DNA of 64,000 nt from Rhodanobacter sp. C01 (GTDB taxonomy: Bacteria; Pseudomonadota; Gammaproteobacteria; Xanthomonadales; Rhodanobacteraceae): the NCBI RefSeq assembly GCF_002001045.1, contig NZ_MUNR01000010.1, positions 124,001 through 188,000 on the forward strand, read 5' to 3'. A program made the position numbers and the translations under genes. Positions 55,123 through 63,416 of this stretch are shown in pieces. Each line of letters starts with the position of its first letter. Position 1 is the stretch's first letter. The notes beneath the pieces were generated by a model, which was not told where the DNA came from, searched no databases, and was given only the letters and a program-made list of their open reading frames with translations.

Positions 55123-55722
55123 TCACCTCCCGCCGCTGCAGACCTTGTGCCGGAAACATCCCACCAGATGATCATTGATCATTCCGGTCGCCTGCAGCAA
55201 CGAATAGCAGATCGTCGTGCCGACGAAGCGGAAGCCGCGCTTCTTCAGCGCCTTGCTCATGCGGTCGGACAACTCGGTGCTGGCTGGCACTTCACCCTTG
55301 TCGCGCCAGCGATTGACCAGCGGCTTGCCGTCGACAAATGACCACAGATAGACGTCCAGACTGCCGAATTCCTCGATCAACTTCAGCGTGGCGATCGCGT
55401 TGTCGCGTGTGGCCGTGACTTTCAGGCGATTGCGGATGATACCGGGATCGAGCAGCAGTTTTTCCAGTTCGCGATCCTTCATCGCCGCAACGCGGGCGAT
55501 CTCGAAGTTGTGGAAGGCCTTGCGGTAGTTCTCGCGCTTGGCCAGCACGGTGCGCCAGGACAAGCCGGCCTGCGCGCCCTCCAGGCACAGGAACTCGAAC
55601 AGGGCGCGATCGTCATGCAGTGGCGTGCCCCATTCGGTGTCGTGGTAGTGGCACATCAAGGCGTCGCTGCTGATGGCCCAGTGGCAGCGTGGCAGATCGG
55701 ATGGCTTGGACATGGCAGGCAT
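55123..55722 (-). CDS. tag: DNA-3-methyladenine glycosylase I
   Basis: A 199-residue helix-hairpin-helix glycosylase that removes 3-methyladenine. YHDTEWGTPLHDDRALFEFL and EGAQAGLSWRTVLAKRENYR are the family signatures; the zinc ligands are an N-terminal Cys/His pair (about C13 and H27) and a C-terminal His/Cys pair (DHLVGC, about 184-189). Length fits the family (187 in E. coli). A start at codon 4 (55713) is also possible. It converges with the PNPOx-like gene, 85 bases between stops. Confidence 0.94.
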   Translation of the reverse strand: MPAMSKPSDLPRCHWAISSDALMCHYHDTEWGTPLHDDRALFEFLCLEGAQAGLSWRTVLAKRENYRKAFHNFEIARVAAMKDRELEKLLLDPGIIRNRLKVTATRDNAIATLKLIEEFGSLDVYLWSFVDGKPLVNRWRDKGEVPASTELSDRMSKALKKRGFRFVGTTICYSLLQATGMINDHLVGCFRHKVCSGGR

Positions 55723-55811
55723 GGAGTGAGAAGGGCAACGTTAGGTGTGGGTACGCCGGCACACCCTAGCCGACACCGTTAGACTTGTCGCTCCCTCCCG
55801 GCTGTTTCGTC

Positions 55812-56680
55812 ATGTCCCCTCTTTCGTCACCACAGCGCAGTGCCGTTCCTGCGTTGCTCGTCACCATCCTGCTCTGGGCGTACAGCTGGATCGTGATGAA
55901 GCAGGTGCTGGCGCATGCCGGGCCGTTCGATTTCGCCGCGTTGCGTTACCTGCTTGGCGCGAGCGTGCTGTTTGCAGCACTGCTCGGCCGCCACCGTTGC
56001 TGCCGACCATCCTGATCGGCCTGTGCCAGACCGCCGCGTTCCAGGGGCTGGAGCAGTGGGCGTTGCTCGATGGTGGCGCCGGCCATGTAGCGTTGCTGGC
56101 CTACACCATGCCGTTCTGGGCTGTGCTGCTGGCGTGGCTGCTGCTCGGCGAAAAGCCGACCCGGCGACACTGGCTGGGGCTGGCGCTGGCGGCGCTGGGA
56201 CTGCTGTGCATCATCGAGCCGTGGCATCGCATGGGCAGCGTGCTTAGTACCACGCTGGCGCTGGCCGGCGGCGCCGCCTGGGCGACCGGCACCGTGCTCA
56301 GCAAGCGCCTGTTCCGCGCGCATATGCTCTCGGTACTCAACATCACCGCATGGCAGATGCTGGCCGGTGGTGTGGCACTGGGCATCGTGGCGCTGGCGGT
56401 ACCGCAGCGTTCGATCGATTGGGACTTGGCCTTCATCGGTGGCCTTGCCTACAGCGTGGTGCTGGCTTCCGCCGTGGCCTGGTGGCTGTGGTCGATCGTG
56501 CTGCAGCGGCTGCCCACCACGGTGGCCAGCCTGTCCAGCCTCGGCGTGCCGATTGTCAGCGTGCTGCTGGCGTGGATGATCCTGCACGAACAGCCATCCA
56601 TGATGGAGGTAATCGGCATCGCGCTGGTATTGCTGGGGCTGGTCGCGGTCAGCGGCGTCGGTGCACGGCAACGCGCCTGA
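55812..56680 (+). pseudogene. EamA-family transporter with a frameshift
   Basis: Two frames together encode a ten-helix drug/metabolite (EamA/RhaT) transporter. The N-terminal part starts at ATG 55812 (VPALLVTILLWAYSWIVMKQ) and runs to a stop at 56013-56015; the rest (LPTILIGLCQTAAFQGLEQW to RQRA) continues in another frame from about 55990 to 56680. The switch point is around 55985-56010, near GGCCGCCACCGTTGC, and equals loss of one base (or gain of two). The join falls in the loop after helix 2, and both halves are otherwise well conserved, so the lesion is recent or a sequence error. Confidence 0.85.
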
Positions 56681-56744
56681 GCCCGCCATTCAGCCTCCGG
56701 GCTTGCATGCAGCGATATCATGTAACGCTGCCGGAACTGAAGAA

Positions 56745-57854
56745 ATGCCGATGTTTGATCTGCCTCAATTATGGACTCATGGAGTCAGCTGGCTGAGTGC
56801 CCATGCGGTCGTGCCCTTCCTGGATGTGGTGCATCTGAACGGGTTGGCCGGGGATCCCGATGACATCGCCGCGTCGCTGATGATCGCGGCGCTGCAGGTG
56901 GGCATCATCGGCTTTCTGTTCCGTCCGCTGGAAACCTGGTTTCCAGCCGAGCAGTGGACCGATCGCAAGCTGACCCTGGTCGACCGCAACTACACCTTGC
57001 TGATGCTGCTTGGCATCTTTCCGTTGTTCACCTATCTGGTGCTGACCCCGTTCAGCCACCTGTTCGGCGGCGCCGACACCGCCACCTCGAGCACCGGCTC
57101 GCCGCTCGCGCTGACGCACTGGGTGCCGTGGTTCAACCAGCATCCGTTCGTGCTGTTTGGGGTTTATTACGTCATCTACGACTTCGTGTACTACTGGATG
57201 CACCGCACCCAGCACGCGATCCCGTGGTGGTGGGCGTTGCACAGCATGCATCACAGCACGCGCCAGATGAGCTGCTGGACCAACGATCGCGGCAGCCTGG
57301 TCGATGGCTTCATCCAGTCGATGATCCTGGCCGTGGTGGGCTTGGTGATCGGCGTGGACCCGGACGAGTTCGCGTGGCTGATGCTGCTCGGCGAGCTGGT
57401 GCAGAACTTCTCGCATACGAACACGCGCATCGGTTTCGGCCGCGTGTTCGAGCGGGTATTCGTCGATCCGAAATTCCACCGCCTGCATCACATGCTGGTC
57501 GATCCCGAACGGCCCACGCTGCACAACTGCAACTACGGCCAGGTGTTCTCGATCTGGGACGTGCTGTTCCGCACCTCGCTGTACGGCGAGCCGCTGCGGC
57601 CGACCGGCGTGGGTGACCCGGTCGTCGATGCCGACAACGACCACGGCCTGGTCGGCTTGCACTGGGCGGCGCTGAAGCGCTTCTGGGGCGCGGTGCGCTG
57701 CATCGAAGGTTGGACACCCGGCGAGGTGGCGTTCGGTGAAGGCTACCGGCCGATTCCGGTCAGCCAGCTGGATCTGCATATCTTCGAACACAAGTCGCCA
57801 GCCGGAGCCGGAGCGGATCAGGCCAGCAACGCCGCATCTGCGGAAGTGGCCTGA
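56745..57854 (+). CDS. Fatty acid hydroxylase/sterol desaturase-family membrane protein
   Basis: A 369-residue di-iron membrane enzyme. The histidine boxes are HRTQH (about 151-155), HSMHHS (about 167-172), SHTNTRIG (about 224) and HRLHH (about 246-250), among several membrane helices. The family hydroxylates or desaturates lipids, sterols or carotenoids; the substrate is not evident. The ATG at 56745 is chosen (a second Met follows at codon 3); extensions upstream overlap the EamA gene. The stop codon directly abuts the stop of the convergent next gene with no base between. Confidence 0.85.
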   Translation: MPMFDLPQLWTHGVSWLSAHAVVPFLDVVHLNGLAGDPDDIAASLMIAALQVGIIGFLFRPLETWFPAEQWTDRKLTLVDRNYTLLMLLGIFPLFTYLVLTPFSHLFGGADTATSSTGSPLALTHWVPWFNQHPFVLFGVYYVIYDFVYYWMHRTQHAIPWWWALHSMHHSTRQMSCWTNDRGSLVDGFIQSMILAVVGLVIGVDPDEFAWLMLLGELVQNFSHTNTRIGFGRVFERVFVDPKFHRLHHMLVDPERPTLHNCNYGQVFSIWDVLFRTSLYGEPLRPTGVGDPVVDADNDHGLVGLHWAALKRFWGAVRCIEGWTPGEVAFGEGYRPIPVSQLDLHIFEHKSPAGAGADQASNAASAEVA

Positions 57855-58817
57855 CTAATACCAGGGCAGCGCCTGCAGATCGACGTTGCCGCCAGTCAGC
57901 ACCACGCCGACGCGGCGACCAGCGAAGCGCTCACGCTGTTTGAGGATCGCGGCCAGCACGGTGGCACTGGACACTTCCACCACCTGTTTCAGCTCCGACC
58001 ACAGCAGTTGCATCGCCGCGATGGTTTCCGCATCGCTGACGGTGATCACGTCAACATGATGGGCGCGCAAGGCATCGAGATTGCGTTCGCCGACCAGCGC
58101 ACGCAGGCCGTCGCACAGCGTGTCCGGTACCACGGTGGTGACGCGGGAACCATGCTCCAGTGATTGCGCAGCATCGTCAGCGCCCTGCGGCTCGGCGCCG
58201 AACAAGACCAATGACGGATTGATCGCATGTGCTGCAATCGCCGCACCGCTGGCCAGACCACCGCCGCCGACCGGCGTGATCAGCGCATCCAGCCCCGGTG
58301 CCTGTTGCAACAACTCGAGTACGAGGGTGCCCTGCCCGGCCATCACTTGGGTGTCGGCATACGGGTGCACCAGCACAGCGCCGGTGGTCTTTTCCACCTC
58401 GGCTGTCATCGCCTCACGGGCGGCCTGGGTCGGCGCACAGCGATGCAGGATTGCGCCGGCGCGCTCGATCGCCTCGATCTTTGCGCGCACTGCGCCTTCC
58501 GGCACCACCACATGCGCGGCAATGTCGCGCGTGGCCGCAGACATCGCCAGCGCATTGCCGTGGTTGCCGGAGGAATGGGTGACCACGCCATGCGCAGCCT
58601 GTTCATCACTCAACGCCCATACCGCATTGCAGGCGCCGCGGAACTTGAACGCGCCGCCGCGCTGCAGGTTCTCGCATTTGAAGTGCAGCTCGGCGCCACT
58701 CAGCGCATCCAACGCGTCGCTGCGCAGCACCGGCGTGACCCGCGCATGCTGTGCAATCCGCGCGGCGGCATCGCGGATCTGTTCGAAGCTGGGCAACGTA
58801 CCCTGCAATGTACTCAT
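57855..58817 (-). CDS. Threonine/serine dehydratase-like PLP enzyme without ACT domain
   Basis: A 320-residue fold-type II PLP enzyme, similar to serine racemase and catabolic threonine dehydratase. The PLP lysine is in GGAFKFRGACNA (about 51), the phosphate-binding loop in THSSGNHGNAL and the glycine cup in PVGGGGLASGAA (about 186). No regulatory domain follows. It may racemise or deaminate Ser/Thr; sequence alone cannot decide. The ATG at 58817 overlaps the aldose-epimerase stop. This is distinct from the biosynthetic IlvA at 38805-40367. Confidence 0.85.
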   Translation of the reverse strand: MSTLQGTLPSFEQIRDAAARIAQHARVTPVLRSDALDALSGAELHFKCENLQRGGAFKFRGACNAVWALSDEQAAHGVVTHSSGNHGNALAMSAATRDIAAHVVVPEGAVRAKIEAIERAGAILHRCAPTQAAREAMTAEVEKTTGAVLVHPYADTQVMAGQGTLVLELLQQAPGLDALITPVGGGGLASGAAIAAHAINPSLVLFGAEPQGADDAAQSLEHGSRVTTVVPDTLCDGLRALVGERNLDALRAHHVDVITVSDAETIAAMQLLWSELKQVVEVSSATVLAAILKQRERFAGRRVGVVLTGGNVDLQALPWY

Positions 58818-59827
58818 GGCAACTGGACCTCCACACCACAACGGAAGCTGCGCTCGGCACCGGGCAGCAGGCGGATCGCGTCGGCGCATTCGGGTCGGTT
58901 GAACGCATCGGCCATGCACTCCATCGGCTCCAGCGCGATCGCGCGGCGCGCATCGCGGCTTATCGTGTCACCGGTGAATGCGTGCATCACGCCGCGCTCC
59001 TGCCACACCGCGATAGCCAATCCACTGGACGGATCGTGCAGATGGGTACGGATCCGGCCATCGGCGTCGGCCTCCAGGTTCGCGTATTCATGATCGAGAA
59101 CGCTGTCGCCGAGCAGCCGCGGCGTGCGGAAATCCAGCGCCGGCACATCATCCAGTGCCACGAACGCCGCCGCGCCGGGCAGCGCGATCAGCTCGGCATC
59201 GGTACGGATCAGCGTCTGCGCCGGAATCTGCAACTGCCAGCCATCAACCGTGGTATTGGCCAAACGGAAGTACGGGTGCCAACCGAAGAAACATGGAGCC
59301 GTGCTGTCGCCGACATTGCGCATGCGCGCCTCCAGGGTGATCCCGCCGGCATCCAGCGTGAATGTCACTGTCAGATCGATCGCATGCGGATAACCGGGCT
59401 GCGGACGAATCGACGTTGTGCTCAGCGTCACCCGCGCACCCTGTTCATCCGCTTCCAGTGCCGTGATCTCGAACTCCGTGTCGCGCACGAAGCCGTGCCG
59501 GCTGGCGCGGGCAGCACCGACGGCACCGGGCTGCAGATCCTGCGGCTGGCCATCGAAGGTATAGCGCGCATCGGCAATGCGCCCGGCGAACGGCACCATG
59601 ATCGCAAAACGCGAACCCGGCCGACTGGCCACTTCGGCGGCATCGCGGTAGCCATCGGCAAGATCATGCATGGCACCGTCCATGGCCACTTCGAAACTCA
59701 ACAGGGCCGCGCCATGGCATGCGACACGCAGACGCCGGCTGCCGTCGGGACTGGTCAGCACGACGATCGGCTGTTCACCCAGCCGGGCACGCTCGACGGC
59801 ATATCGCGCGGCGTTCGTTGGGATCAT
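58814..59827 (-). CDS. Aldose 1-epimerase-family protein
   Basis: A 337-residue galactose-mutarotase-like beta-sandwich protein. GWHPYFRLAN (about 188-197) carries the catalytic His region and ALEPMECMADAFNRP (about 302-316) the catalytic Glu; FAIMVPFAGRIADARYTFDG near residue 75 is typical of the group (N-x-x-N-R equivalents are partly replaced). It probably interconverts sugar anomers. It is translationally coupled (ATGA) to the PLP dehydratase, an unusual pair, and divergent from pepN with 64 bases between. Confidence 0.85.
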   Translation of the reverse strand: MIPTNAARYAVERARLGEQPIVVLTSPDGSRRLRVACHGAALLSFEVAMDGAMHDLADGYRDAAEVASRPGSRFAIMVPFAGRIADARYTFDGQPQDLQPGAVGAARASRHGFVRDTEFEITALEADEQGARVTLSTTSIRPQPGYPHAIDLTVTFTLDAGGITLEARMRNVGDSTAPCFFGWHPYFRLANTTVDGWQLQIPAQTLIRTDAELIALPGAAAFVALDDVPALDFRTPRLLGDSVLDHEYANLEADADGRIRTHLHDPSSGLAIAVWQERGVMHAFTGDTISRDARRAIALEPMECMADAFNRPECADAIRLLPGAERSFRCGVEVQLP

Positions 59828-59891
59828 GGGGTTCTCCTGCCGTTAAAGCACCCCATGTTAGCCTGATCGCTCACCACCCATTGTTGTCCGC

Positions 59892-62543
59892 ATGAACGCA
59901 CTATCCGAGCAAGCTCCCACACTGATCCGCCTCGATGATTACCGTGCTCCCGCCTGGCGGGTCGAGACGGTCGAGCTGGATTTCGACCTCGGTATCGATG
60001 CCAGCGAAGTAGTCGCTCGCCTGCTGCTGCGCCGCGATCCTGCACAGACGGCACCACTGCGGCTGGATGGCGAGAACCTGCAACTGTTGTCAATTGCGCT
60101 GGATGACCAGCCTCTTCCCGCCACCGCATACCGCTACATCGGCAACGTACTGGAAGTGGATGGTGCCCATGATGGCAGCGTGCTCGAAACCCGCGTACGC
60201 CTTCGCCCGGCTGCGAATACCACGCTGGAAGGTCTGTACCTGTCCGGCTCGCGCGAAGCGGGCTTCCTGCTGACCCAGTGTGAAGCCGAAGGCTTTCGCC
60301 ACATCACCTTCTTCCCCGACCGGCCCGACGTACAGTCGCGCTACACCGTCACTTTGCGCGCCGACCACACACGCTTTCCGGTGCTGCTGGCCGGCGGCAA
60401 CCCTGATGGTTCCGGCAAGCTGGAAGGTGGACGACACTGGGCACGTTTCGTCGATCCACATCCGAAACCCAGCTACCTGTTCGCCTTGGTGGCCGGCAGG
60501 CTGGAAAAGATAGAGCGCGACTACGTCACCGCCGATGGACGCGCCGTACAGCTGAAGATCTGGGCCGAGGCCGACGCGATCGCCCGCTGCGACTACGCGA
60601 TGGCCGCGCTGGAACGCTCGATGCGCTGGGACGAGCAGGCCTATGGTCGCAACTACGACCTGGACGTGTTCCATGTCGTCGCCACCCACGACTTCAACAT
60701 GGGTGCGATGGAGAACAAGGGCCTCAACATCTTCAACGCGAAGTACCTGCTGGCCGATCCGGACTCGACCACCGATGACGAGTACCGGCATGTCGAGGCG
60801 GTGGTCGCTCATGAGTACTTCCACAACTGGAGCGGCAACCGCGTCACCTGCCGTGACTGGTTCCAGCTGTCGCTGAAGGAAGGGCTGACGGTCTTCCGCG
60901 AGCAGAGTTTCTCCGCGGACATGAACTCCGCGCCTCTGAAGCGCATCGAGGATGTCGCCCTGCTGCGTCGCGCGCAGTTCCCCGAGGATGCAGGACCGCT
61001 GGCACATCCGGTGCGCCCGGCGCAGTACAGCGAAATCAACAATTTCTACACCGCCACCGTGTACGAGAAAGGTTCCGAGCTGGTCCGCATGCTGGCCGGA
61101 CGACTGGGCAGGGAGGGTTTCCGCCGTGGCATGGATCTTTACTTCGAGCGCAACGACGGTCGCGCCGCCACGCTGGAGGATTTCCTGGCTGCGCTGGGCG
61201 AGGCCAACGGAACCGACCTGACCCCGTATCTGGCCTGGTATGCGCAGGCCGGCACGCCGCGCCTGAAGGCACACGGCCATTACGATGCTGCCAGCCGCGA
61301 ATACACCCTGACCCTGACCCAGCAGATCCAGGCCGATACGCATCATGAACCCGGTACGCCGCTGCCGATTCCGGTCAAGCTGGCACTGTTCACACGCAAC
61401 GGTGACATGCTGCCGCTGCAGATGGATGGCCAGACGGCCAAACCGGAAACCGAGCGGATCGTGGTGCTGACACAGGCCGAACAGCGCTTTGTCTTCCACA
61501 ATGTCATCACCGCACCGGTGCCATCGCTGCTGCGCGGATTCTCCGCGCCGGTAATTCTCGATTGCGACTACACGCCGGAAGAGCTTGCTTTGCTGCTGCG
61601 CCATGACATCGACGGCTTCAATCGCTGGGAGGCCAGCCAGCAGCTGGCCATCCGCGCCTACGAGAATTTGCGCGACGGCGTCGCCGATGTCGCCCTGCAG
61701 GCGTGGTGCGAGGCGTTGGCGCAGCTTTTCCAGGACGACACCATCGACGACGCGCTGCTGGCCGAGCTGTTGACCCCGCCGGGCGAGATCGAACTGGCCG
61801 AACGCGAGACGGGCATCGACCCGCAGCACATCCACATGCTGCGCGAGCGCCTGCAGCAGCGGCTGGCCGAACGGCTTGGCGCGATGGCATTGCGCCAGCG
61901 CTTCCAGACGCTGGACGCGCATGCCAGCATCGAGCTCGACGCCCTCAGCCAGGCGCGACGGCGACTCAAGCGGCGCGTGCTGGAGCTGTTGAATCTGGCA
62001 GATGGCGGCAGTGCCCGAGTACTGGCGGCAGTGCAATATCGCAGCGCGCCCGGCATGACGGACCGGCTCGCCGCGCTCACCATGCTGGTACACGGCCACG
62101 CCGCACAAGCTGCCGCGGTGCTGGCGGATTATCGCGAACGCCATGCCGACAACGCGCTGGCGCTGGACAAATGGTTTGCCGTACAGGCGCAGTTGCCGGG
62201 CGATGCCGCGCTGGAACGCGTACTGCTGCTGGAGCAGGACCCGGCATTCACGTTGAAGAACCCGAATCGGGTACAGGCGCTGTTCGGCGCCTTCGTGCGC
62301 GGCAATCCCAGCGGTTTCCACCGCGCCGACGGCGCCGGTTATCGCCTGCTCGCCGAGCGCCTGCTCACACTCGATGCGCTCAATCCGCAGCTCGCGGCAC
62401 GACTGGCCACGGCGTTCAACGGGTGGCAGCGGCTGGAACCGCAGCGTCGCGAGGCAGCACGCGTGGCGATTGCCGGACTGGCCCGACACGGCGCGCTTTC
62501 GCGCAATCTGGCCGAGATCATCGGCAACGTGCTCAGTCACTGA
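59892..62543 (+). CDS. pepN: Aminopeptidase N (M1 family)
   Basis: An 883-residue cytoplasmic zinc aminopeptidase of the PepN type (870 in E. coli). The exopeptidase motif GAMENKGLNIF is at residues 271-281 and the zinc site HEYFHNWSGNRV...KEGLTVFRE starts at residue 307 (His 307 and 311; the third ligand, Glu, about 330). The C-terminal helical domain is complete. It removes N-terminal residues in protein and peptide turnover. An antisense frame of 887 codons over the whole gene is a codon-bias shadow and is not annotated. Confidence 0.96.
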   Translation: MNALSEQAPTLIRLDDYRAPAWRVETVELDFDLGIDASEVVARLLLRRDPAQTAPLRLDGENLQLLSIALDDQPLPATAYRYIGNVLEVDGAHDGSVLETRVRLRPAANTTLEGLYLSGSREAGFLLTQCEAEGFRHITFFPDRPDVQSRYTVTLRADHTRFPVLLAGGNPDGSGKLEGGRHWARFVDPHPKPSYLFALVAGRLEKIERDYVTADGRAVQLKIWAEADAIARCDYAMAALERSMRWDEQAYGRNYDLDVFHVVATHDFNMGAMENKGLNIFNAKYLLADPDSTTDDEYRHVEAVVAHEYFHNWSGNRVTCRDWFQLSLKEGLTVFREQSFSADMNSAPLKRIEDVALLRRAQFPEDAGPLAHPVRPAQYSEINNFYTATVYEKGSELVRMLAGRLGREGFRRGMDLYFERNDGRAATLEDFLAALGEANGTDLTPYLAWYAQAGTPRLKAHGHYDAASREYTLTLTQQIQADTHHEPGTPLPIPVKLALFTRNGDMLPLQMDGQTAKPETERIVVLTQAEQRFVFHNVITAPVPSLLRGFSAPVILDCDYTPEELALLLRHDIDGFNRWEASQQLAIRAYENLRDGVADVALQAWCEALAQLFQDDTIDDALLAELLTPPGEIELAERETGIDPQHIHMLRERLQQRLAERLGAMALRQRFQTLDAHASIELDALSQARRRLKRRVLELLNLADGGSARVLAAVQYRSAPGMTDRLAALTMLVHGHAAQAAAVLADYRERHADNALALDKWFAVQAQLPGDAALERVLLLEQDPAFTLKNPNRVQALFGAFVRGNPSGFHRADGAGYRLLAERLLTLDALNPQLAARLATAFNGWQRLEPQRREAARVAIAGLARHGALSRNLAEIIGNVLSH

Positions 62544-62625
62544 GCGCCGGCAGGCCGTTCGCAAGGCGCCTGAGTATCTCCATCCGTGCGCGTGGCATGT
62601 TCGCCGCGCACACGCCTCGCCGGAT

Positions 62626-62811
62626 TCAGACGGCCAGATGGTCCAGTGCGTCGAGCAGGCTCTGCATGCGCGATTCCAGGTCCGGCTGCAGCGCAACGCG
62701 CTCGTTGTCAGCACGCTCTTCCAGGCTGTCCATCGCCATTTCGATCTGGCCAATCTCGATCATCAGATCATGGCGTGGATAAACCGGCTCGAAGTTGAAG
62801 TTCATGTCCAT
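62626..62811 (-). CDS. Small uncharacterised acidic protein
   Basis: A 61-residue protein I do not recognise. The ATG at 62811 has an excellent AAGGGG seven bases upstream, better than the start at 62871. It starts MDMNFNFEPVYPRHDLM and continues as a Leu/Glu-rich probable coiled-coil helix (EIGQIEMAMDSLEERADNE). It has no signal peptide or membrane segment. A perfect Clp/CRP-type site lies 63 bases upstream, suggesting regulated expression. The stop lies 83 bases from the convergent pepN stop. Confidence 0.6.
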   Translation of the reverse strand: MDMNFNFEPVYPRHDLMIEIGQIEMAMDSLEERADNERVALQPDLESRMQSLLDALDHLAV

Positions 62812-62873
62812 GGTATGTCCCCTTCGCATGGGTTCGTGTTGGTAAGCGGGAAGATGCATCGCCCGTGCCAATG

Positions 62874-62889
62874 TGTGATGTTCATCACA
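62874..62889. promoter_or_regulatory. Perfect CRP/Clp-type binding site
   Basis: TGTGATGTTCATCACA matches the TGTGA-N6-TCACA consensus without mismatch. In Xanthomonadales the CRP-like regulator Clp recognises this motif. It is 63 bases upstream of the 61-residue gene on the minus strand, and at the left edge of the structured intergenic region to the right. Confidence 0.75.
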
Positions 62890-63125
62890 ATCGATTCGCG
62901 ATCCACATCGCGCGACTGACGCTGCACGTCATCTGCTGCCGCGGCCCGGCACAAACCCCCTTTTCAGTCACCCCTTGTTCACGCGTATTCGGTGAATATC
63001 CGTCCCTACGACGGGGCAGCGCTCGCTGTCTTTGCCAGCAGACTTCCGGTTTCTGGCGCTCGGCAATACGGTCATCCTGGATTCCCCCTGTTCCTGAGAC
63101 CGCCGGGCGCCAGATCTATCAGCAC

Positions 63126-63162
63126 AAGGCTCCGCGGCCGCCGCCGCGGGGCCTTGTCTTTT
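63126..63162 (+). terminator. Intrinsic terminator upstream of mnmG
   Basis: AAGGCTCCGCGG pairs with CCGCGGGGCCTT (one G-U) around loop CCGCCG and is followed by GTCTTTT. It would end a plus-strand transcript arising between the Clp site and here, or pepN read-through. Confidence 0.6.
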
Positions 63163-63196
63163 ATGCTTCCGAAGGTCTGCCGACCGCACAAAAGGC

Positions 63197-63220
63197 GACG
63201 GCACCCCGAGGGGTGCCGTC
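63197..63220. terminator. Second strong hairpin upstream of mnmG
   Basis: GACGGCACCCC and GGGGTGCCGTC form a perfect 11-bp inverted repeat with a two-base centre. The plus-strand continuation (TTGCTTCCTTTCC) is moderately T-rich; the minus-strand continuation (GCCTTTTGTG) has four T. It could act in either direction. Confidence 0.45.
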
Positions 63221-63416
63221 TTGCTTCCTTTCCTGGTACGCGATCGAACCCCTGTCCGTTCGATCTCGGCGCGCGTGTTCGCGCAGCGTCTGCCCGTGAA
63301 AGTGCTGTCGGATTTAAGCATGGACCATGCCAGCCACCTCGATCCGCCGGCAAAGCTATTAATGGCGTTACCATGGCGCCCCGTTTTGTCACTTTTTGCA
63401 CGCTCAGGTCAGTTCC

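Larger units (their letters stand above)
62890..63416. other. Gene-free 527-base intergenic region with several hairpins
   Basis: No convincing protein gene is present. Visible structures include TTCAC...GTGAA near 62980-62998, GCCAG...CTGGC around 63039-63058, and two strong hairpins at 63126-63155 and 63197-63220. A non-coding RNA ending at the first hairpin, or a long leader of mnmG, are both possible. I found no tRNA and no match to 6S, tmRNA, RNase P or SRP RNA that I could recognise. Confidence 0.4.

Noticed and set aside
60090-62753. An 887-codon open frame antisense to pepN
   Set aside because: It mirrors the codon-position GC bias of pepN, has a low-complexity Gln/Arg/Val composition and no recognisable domain; pepN has full catalytic motifs.
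63197-63260. A possible tRNA gene near the hairpin before mnmG
   Set aside because: A GTTCGATC-like piece occurs on the minus strand, but no acceptor stem, anticodon arm or consistent cloverleaf could be built.
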